A stretch of 7,218 nt of DNA from Pedosphaera sp. (GTDB taxonomy: Bacteria > Verrucomicrobiota > Verrucomicrobiae > Limisphaerales > Pedosphaeraceae), in contig JAQGPB010000251.1 of the NCBI GenBank assembly GCA_028293265.1, positions 1 through 7,218 on the forward strand. Direction: 5' to 3'. The notes beneath the pieces are model-generated. The model had not been told where the DNA came from and ran no database searches. It saw nothing but the letters and a program-made list of their open reading frames with translations. Position numbers and translations under genes: made by a program. Position 1 is the stretch's first letter, and every line of letters begins with the position of its first letter. This document shows, piece by piece, positions 6,235 through 7,218 of the stretch.

Positions 6235-7218
6235 ATGAACTCAGAAACTCAGGCTGCTAATCACGAAATCGAAGTCCAAGTCCACAATGGCTGGCTGATG
6301 CTGCCCCTGCTGATTTGTCTTTTGCTGGGTGACATCGCCGTGTTTATTTATTCCATCGGCGCAGGCGCAAAGGACAACGGGCATCCCATCTGGGCTCTGT
6401 TCGTACCGGCTATCCTGTTGATTCCGACGAGCATCATCCTGCTGACGGGATTGTTCACGTTGCAGCCGAACGAAGCGCGCGTGCTGATTTTGTTTGGCGA
6501 ATACAAGGGCACGGTGCGCAGGAGCGGATTTCACTGGGGCAATCCGTTTTACTCCAACGGACAGCGAAAGGGCGATCTGGCAACGCGCATCGCCGAGGCG
6601 CAGCACCGGCACACTGGGAACAAGGAGGCCGCTGTCTCCGGCATGAACCCCAACCGGAACAAAATTTCCCTCCGTGCACGGACGTTGAACATGGAAAAAT
6701 TGAAGGTGAACGACAAGCGCGGCAATCCGATTGAAATAGCCGCCGTCGTAGTCTGGCGCGTGCAGGATACAGCACAAGCGGCATTTGACGTGGATAATTA
6801 CGAGAATTACGTCCAGACCCAGAGTGAAACTTCGCTCCGGCACCTGGCCAGCGCTTACGCCTACGATCATGGTGAAGAGAATGAGGTGACGCTGAGGAGC
6901 GGCGTGGATGAAGTTTCACAGGCGTTGCGCAAGGAATTGCTTGAACGCCTGGCAAAGGCCGGCGTGTTCGTGGATGAAGCGCGATTGACGCACCTGGCTT
7001 ACGCGCCGGAAATTGCGCAGGCCATGCTGCGCCGCCAGCAGGCGGAGGCGGTCATTGCCGCGCGGCAGAAAATCGTGCACGGCGCGGTCAGCATGGTGGA
7101 CATGGCGCTAAAAGAGCTTCAGGAAAAACAGGTGGTGCAACTGGACGATGAACGCAAGGCGGCCATGGTCAGCAATCTCATGATCGTCCTTTGCAGCGAG
7201 TCGGAAGTGCATCCGGTC
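6235..7218 (+). CDS. SPFH/band 7 domain membrane protein, C-terminus beyond the window
   Basis: The frame from ATG 6235 is open for 328 codons to the window end. SPFH (stomatin/prohibitin/flotillin/HflK) proteins are membrane-anchored and form oligomeric scaffolds linked to membrane organisation and proteolysis. A short polar N-terminus (1-19) is followed by two hydrophobic segments (about 20-42 and 52-76). The SPFH domain begins at [20 protein letters not shown] (76-95), with GFHWGNPF (98-105), [18 protein letters not shown] (143-160), [20 protein letters not shown] (163-182), [18 protein letters not shown] (189-206) and the helical part [20 protein letters not shown] (241-260) with [19 protein letters not shown] (263-281). 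Residues 108-142 look like an insertion of roughly 33 residues compared with relatives as I remember them. The gene has its own strong promoter and ribosome binding site. I do not assign a subfamily function. Confidence 0.93.
   Translation, partial: MNSETQAANHEIEVQVHNGWLMLPLLICLLLGDIAVFIYSIGAGAKDNGHPIWALFVPAILLIPTSIILLTGLFTLQPNEARVLILFGEYKGTVRRSGFHWGNPFYSNGQRKGDLATRIAEAQHRHTGNKEAAVSGMNPNRNKISLRARTLNMEKLKVNDKRGNPIEIAAVVVWRVQDTAQAAFDVDNYENYVQTQSETSLRHLASAYAYDHGEENEVTLRSGVDEVSQALRKELLERLAKAGVFVDEARLTHLAYAPEIAQAMLRRQQAEAVIAARQKIVHGAVSMVDMALKELQEKQVVQLDDERKAAMVSNLMIVLCSESEVHPV

Noticed and set aside
6241..6955. Minus-strand frames of 209 and 166 codons
   Set aside because: They are antisense to the SPFH gene, which has a promoter, a ribosome binding site and clear domain motifs.
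1..7218. Known defence system, CRISPR array, transposon or prophage
   Set aside because: There are no regularly spaced repeats, no transposase or integrase and no recognised defence genes. The kinase-like domain alone does not make such a system.

Overview
The window looks like ordinary chromosomal DNA from a moderately GC-rich bacterium. I think it is most likely a member of Verrucomicrobiota. That assignment is inference from family recognition: a long AcnA-type aconitase, a DUF5069 protein, an SPFH protein whose core reads like verrucomicrobial homologues, and a free-standing copy of the kinase-like domain usually described from 'polyvalent' proteins. No rRNA or other phylogenetic marker is present to prove it.

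Layout, left to right. (1) Bases 1-223, minus strand: the first 74 codons of a gene cut by the window edge, probably an RsmB/NOP-type rRNA cytosine methyltransferase. (2) Bases 320-3157, minus strand: a complete aconitate hydratase (acnA), pointing toward gene 1 with a 96-bp gap. (3) About 3249-4058, plus strand, divergent from acnA: a kinase-like protein with a clear catalytic-loop motif but an uncertain N-terminus, because a second small reading frame overlaps its first part. (4) Bases 4107-4529, minus strand, convergent with gene 3: a DUF5069 protein that may be translated from a leaderless mRNA. (5) Bases 4617-6017, plus strand, divergent from gene 4: a class I flavin disulfide oxidoreductase, like dihydrolipoamide dehydrogenase or the core of mercuric reductase. 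(6) A 217-bp intergenic region with an excellent sigma-70-type promoter whose -10 box lies in a 12-bp palindrome. (7) Bases 6235-7218 and beyond, plus strand: an SPFH/band 7 membrane protein, open at the window end.

The genes do not form an obvious pathway. Aconitase is a TCA-cycle enzyme and the oxidoreductase belongs to a family that includes the E3 subunit of 2-oxoacid dehydrogenases, but no E1 or E2 genes are present. Strand switches separate nearly all of the genes, so most appear to be single transcription units; only acnA and the methyltransferase-like gene could be co-transcribed. I see no tRNA, rRNA, CRISPR array, insertion sequence or attachment site. No intergenic stretch exceeds 217 bases.

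I do not see a new multi-gene system here. The points most worth a second look are the solo kinase-like gene with its overlapping small frame, the palindromic promoter in front of the SPFH gene, a roughly 33-residue insertion inside the SPFH domain, and the possible leaderless start of the DUF5069 gene.
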